Below, piece after piece: positions 6,024-7,264 of a stretch of DNA of 7,264 bases. The stretch is from Pseudomonadota bacterium. GTDB lineage: Bacteria; Pseudomonadota; Alphaproteobacteria; Rhizobiales; Rhizobiaceae. Where the stretch lies: positions 1 to 7,264 of the forward strand of contig JAEWOP010000272.1 in the NCBI GenBank assembly GCA_023399635.1, written 5' to 3'. Each line of letters starts with the position of its first letter. Position 1 is the first letter of the stretch. The notes below the pieces were generated by a model, which did no database searches, was not told where the DNA came from, and worked only from the letters and a program-made list of their open reading frames with translations. The position numbers were made by a program, and so were the translations under genes.

Positions 6024-6052
6024 ATCATATGGAGGCATCTTCCACTTCGCAA
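6024..6052 (-). promoter_or_regulatory. Sigma70-like promoter for the SDR gene
   Basis: On the minus strand, TTGCGA (6052-6047; four of six matches) and TATGAT (6029-6024; five of six matches) are separated by 17 bp. Operator copy 2 occupies the spacer and copy 1 covers the start site. The leader would be about 35 bases. Confidence 0.6.
6030..6044. promoter_or_regulatory. Operator-like inverted repeat, copy 2 (inside the SDR promoter spacer)
   Basis: TGGAG-N5-TTCCA repeats copy 1 with one changed arm base. It lies between the -35 and -10 boxes of the SDR promoter and about 33 bp before the tetR start, so one bound dimer could repress both directions. Confidence 0.6.
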
Positions 6053-6076
6053 GCCCCGCACTCAAAGGAATAAGAC

Positions 6077-6631
6077 TTGATCGATGAAGCCCCTTTGAGA
6101 GCCGACGCCCATCGCAATCGGCAACGCATACTCTCGGCCGCAGAGGAAGTGTTCGTGGAACAAGGTGCCAACGTCGCGTTGGAAGAGGTTGCGAAGCGTG
6201 CCGGAGTTGGAATTGCGACGCTCTATCGACGGTTCCCGACGCGCGAGGAGCTCTTGGCCGCAGCCTATAGCGCCCGGTTCGAGACGTTCGCGCAGACAAG
6301 TCTGTCGCGGGATGCCGAGCTTGATCCCCTGAGCGCAATATATGCCTACCTAGAGGGGCTGGTCCAGCATAGCAACGACTATCGCGGACTTGCGGCATCG
6401 CTTGGCACGGTCCTGGCTGTTGGGACGCCCGGTTGTGTCGCCACCAGCAAGGAAGGTGCCCGGCTTCTGGATCGTGCGCAGAAGGCGGGAGTGGTTCGGT
6501 CTGATATCAGCTTCGACGATCTCGTCTGCGTTGCGATGGCGGTCTCTCTGGCGACCGAAAAACTGGAATCACCGAAAGCTCACATCGCTCATTTGGTCGG
6601 GGTGTTCCTGGATGGAATCGGCACCCGCTGA
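6077..6631 (+). CDS. TetR/AcrR family transcriptional regulator
   Basis: A 184-residue TetR-type repressor. The N-terminal helix-turn-helix spans about residues 14-60: RQRILSAAEEVFVEQG is followed by VALEEVAKRAGVGIATLYRR and FPTREELL, a near-textbook TetR_N match with the T-L-Y-R-x-F-P recognition end. The C-terminal helices (about 65-184) form the ligand and dimer domain and are not specific enough to name a ligand. The start is TTG at 6077, chosen because AAGGAA lies 6 bp upstream and no in-frame ATG precedes the DNA-binding domain; the nearby ATG at 6084 is in another frame. It is divergent from the SDR gene across a 95-bp spacer with two tandem operator-like repeats. It most likely represses the SDR and itself until a small, probably lipophilic, molecule binds. 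Confidence 0.94.
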   Translation: MIDEAPLRADAHRNRQRILSAAEEVFVEQGANVALEEVAKRAGVGIATLYRRFPTREELLAAAYSARFETFAQTSLSRDAELDPLSAIYAYLEGLVQHSNDYRGLAASLGTVLAVGTPGCVATSKEGARLLDRAQKAGVVRSDISFDDLVCVAMAVSLATEKLESPKAHIAHLVGVFLDGIGTR

Positions 6632-6990
6632 GTGTGGTTCCTGATGACACTTGTGGCGCACAGGCTACGTGATGCGGGCGCCGAGGCCGTGTCCGCTTTT
6701 CGGCAAGCGCGACGACAGCCTCTATGACCGACATGAAGGCGCGATCCTGCCAAAGCCTCTGCCTTGATTAGGATCGAACCTACAACTCGCACCAAGTGTT
6801 CTGCTAACCAGCTGAAGCTCGGTCACTTGATTGAGCGAGCGGCATGTTCGCTGCGGCGTAAGCCACTATTACAGAACAGCTGGTGGGAGATCGGTCCGGT
6901 TGCGGTTCTTGTTCAGGTACGCGCCGCTGAGGCTGCAGCCTTGGCGTCCCCGGCTCAGCTCGCAAGAATGGTCGGCACGGTTATCAGCGC
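6632..6990. other. Gene-free degraded stretch after tetR
   Basis: No open frame here resembles a known protein. Candidate frames at 6507-6734 (minus) and 6764-6994 (plus) look like chance: no ribosome site, no recognisable motif. The stretch contains the tRNA-like relic at about 6763-6832 and leads into a truncated recombinase, so it is probably eroded mobile-element or intergenic DNA. Confidence 0.55.
6763..6832 (-). other. tRNA-like relic (degenerate, not a functional tRNA)
   Basis: Read on the minus strand, AGCTTCAGCTGGTTAGCAG (6819-6801) resembles a tRNA D-arm (compare AGCTCAGCTGGTTAGAGC), and TAGGTTCGATCCTA (6782-6769) resembles a T-arm with the GGTTCGA signature. Between them, AACAC and GAGTT can form an anticodon-like stem, with one mismatch, around a 7-base loop TTGGTGC. 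The D-to-T distance is about 6 bases shorter than in a normal tRNA, the T-loop is one base short, and no acceptor stem pairs. A 7-bp direct repeat, CTTGATT on the plus strand, lies at both ends (6763-6769 and 6826-6832). It could be a pseudo-tRNA left by an integration event, or chance. Confidence 0.35.
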
Positions 6991-7264
6991 ATGATGGCCA
7001 TCGTAGCAACTCAATCCGCTCATGTGCCTACGGTCTGCACGAACCGCAAGAAGCGCCTGCCGATCGACGACCTGGGCGGCGCCTGCTGCGGCAACAGCAA
7101 GACGATCACCCGCCATGAACTCGAGGAGCGGGTGCTAAACTGCATCCCCGCCGCCTTCTACAGTCTCGACATTTTCGAGAGGGTGTCGGAGACGATGGTG
7201 CGCCACGAGATCGCCATGCTGAAGAAGGCACCTTCGCGCCGCTCTGAACTCGAGGCGGAGTTGA
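6991..7264 (+). pseudogene. Remnant of a serine site-specific recombinase, C-terminal region (runs off window edge)
   Basis: An open frame of 91 codons with no stop before the right edge. From about 7033 it reads CTNRKKRLPIDDLGGACCGN and then ITRHELEERVLNCIPAAFYS, followed by a charged helix (SETMVRHEIAMLKKAPSRRSELEAEL). A Cys-containing segment, then R-x-E-L-E-E-R-V-L and a coiled-coil-like helix, is the layout seen after the zinc-ribbon in large serine recombinases. The catalytic serine domain that should precede it, some hundreds of residues, is absent: the frame is stopped at 6928-6930 and upstream DNA in all frames is unrelated. Either a deletion or an insertion removed the 5' end. The frame start at ATG 6991 is only the first available methionine. 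The family call rests on remembered pattern, without a search. Confidence 0.6.

Noticed and set aside
5982..6398. N-terminal extension of the SDR protein by over 130 codons.
   Set aside because: It is antisense to tetR, Arg/Pro-rich without domain character, and covers the operator spacer; normal SDR length is reached from 5981.
6831..7118. Plus-strand open frame overlapping the recombinase remnant in another frame.
   Set aside because: Arg-rich chance translation; the overlapping frame from 6991 carries the recognisable recombinase-like pattern.

Overview
This GC-rich window looks like an accessory chromosomal or plasmid region of an alphaproteobacterium, most likely a member of the Rhizobiales. 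The grounds are codon style, dense solute transport, a GntR/FCD regulator paired with a Liv-type ABC transporter, and regulated short-chain dehydrogenases. The taxon is an inference; no rRNA or marker gene is present.

Layout. (1) Positions 1-2469, minus strand: the front of a branched-chain-amino-acid-type (HAAT) ABC importer operon. It holds a periplasmic binding protein (1237-2469), permease LivH (225-1166) and the first 71 codons of permease LivM (1-213), and runs off the left edge, where LivG/LivF ATPases would be expected. A perfect 10-bp hairpin separates the binding-protein gene from livH. (2) Positions 2470-2737: a divergent control region with a sigma70-like promoter for the transporter and, 2 bp from its -35 box, a 28-bp near-perfect palindrome. 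(3) Positions 2738-3505, plus strand: the divergent GntR/FadR-type (FCD) regulator, probable owner of that palindrome. (4) Positions 3506-3826: a gene-poor spacer. (5) Positions 3827-5151, plus strand: an inverted-repeat-flanked promoter, a MarR regulator, and an NAD(P)-dependent epimerase/dehydratase-like protein overlapping it by 4 bp. (6) Positions 5244-5981, minus strand: a classical SDR oxidoreductase, divergent from a TetR regulator (6077-6631, plus). Their shared 95-bp spacer carries two tandem copies of a 15-bp operator-like motif placed on the SDR promoter. (7) Positions 6632-7264: degraded sequence with a tRNA-like relic on the minus strand and a 5'-truncated remnant resembling the C-terminal part of a serine recombinase, running off the right edge.

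How it works together. There are three self-contained regulator/effector modules: GntR with an ABC importer, MarR with an extended SDR, and TetR with a classical SDR. In each, the sequence shows a symmetric candidate operator at the relevant promoter. This fits inducible uptake and conversion of small organic molecules, but no substrate can be read from the sequence. The right end suggests an old mobile-element scar. I see no CRISPR array, intact insertion sequence, toxin-antitoxin pair or clearly novel multi-gene system; the most informative features are the three operator/promoter architectures and the tRNA-like/recombinase junction.
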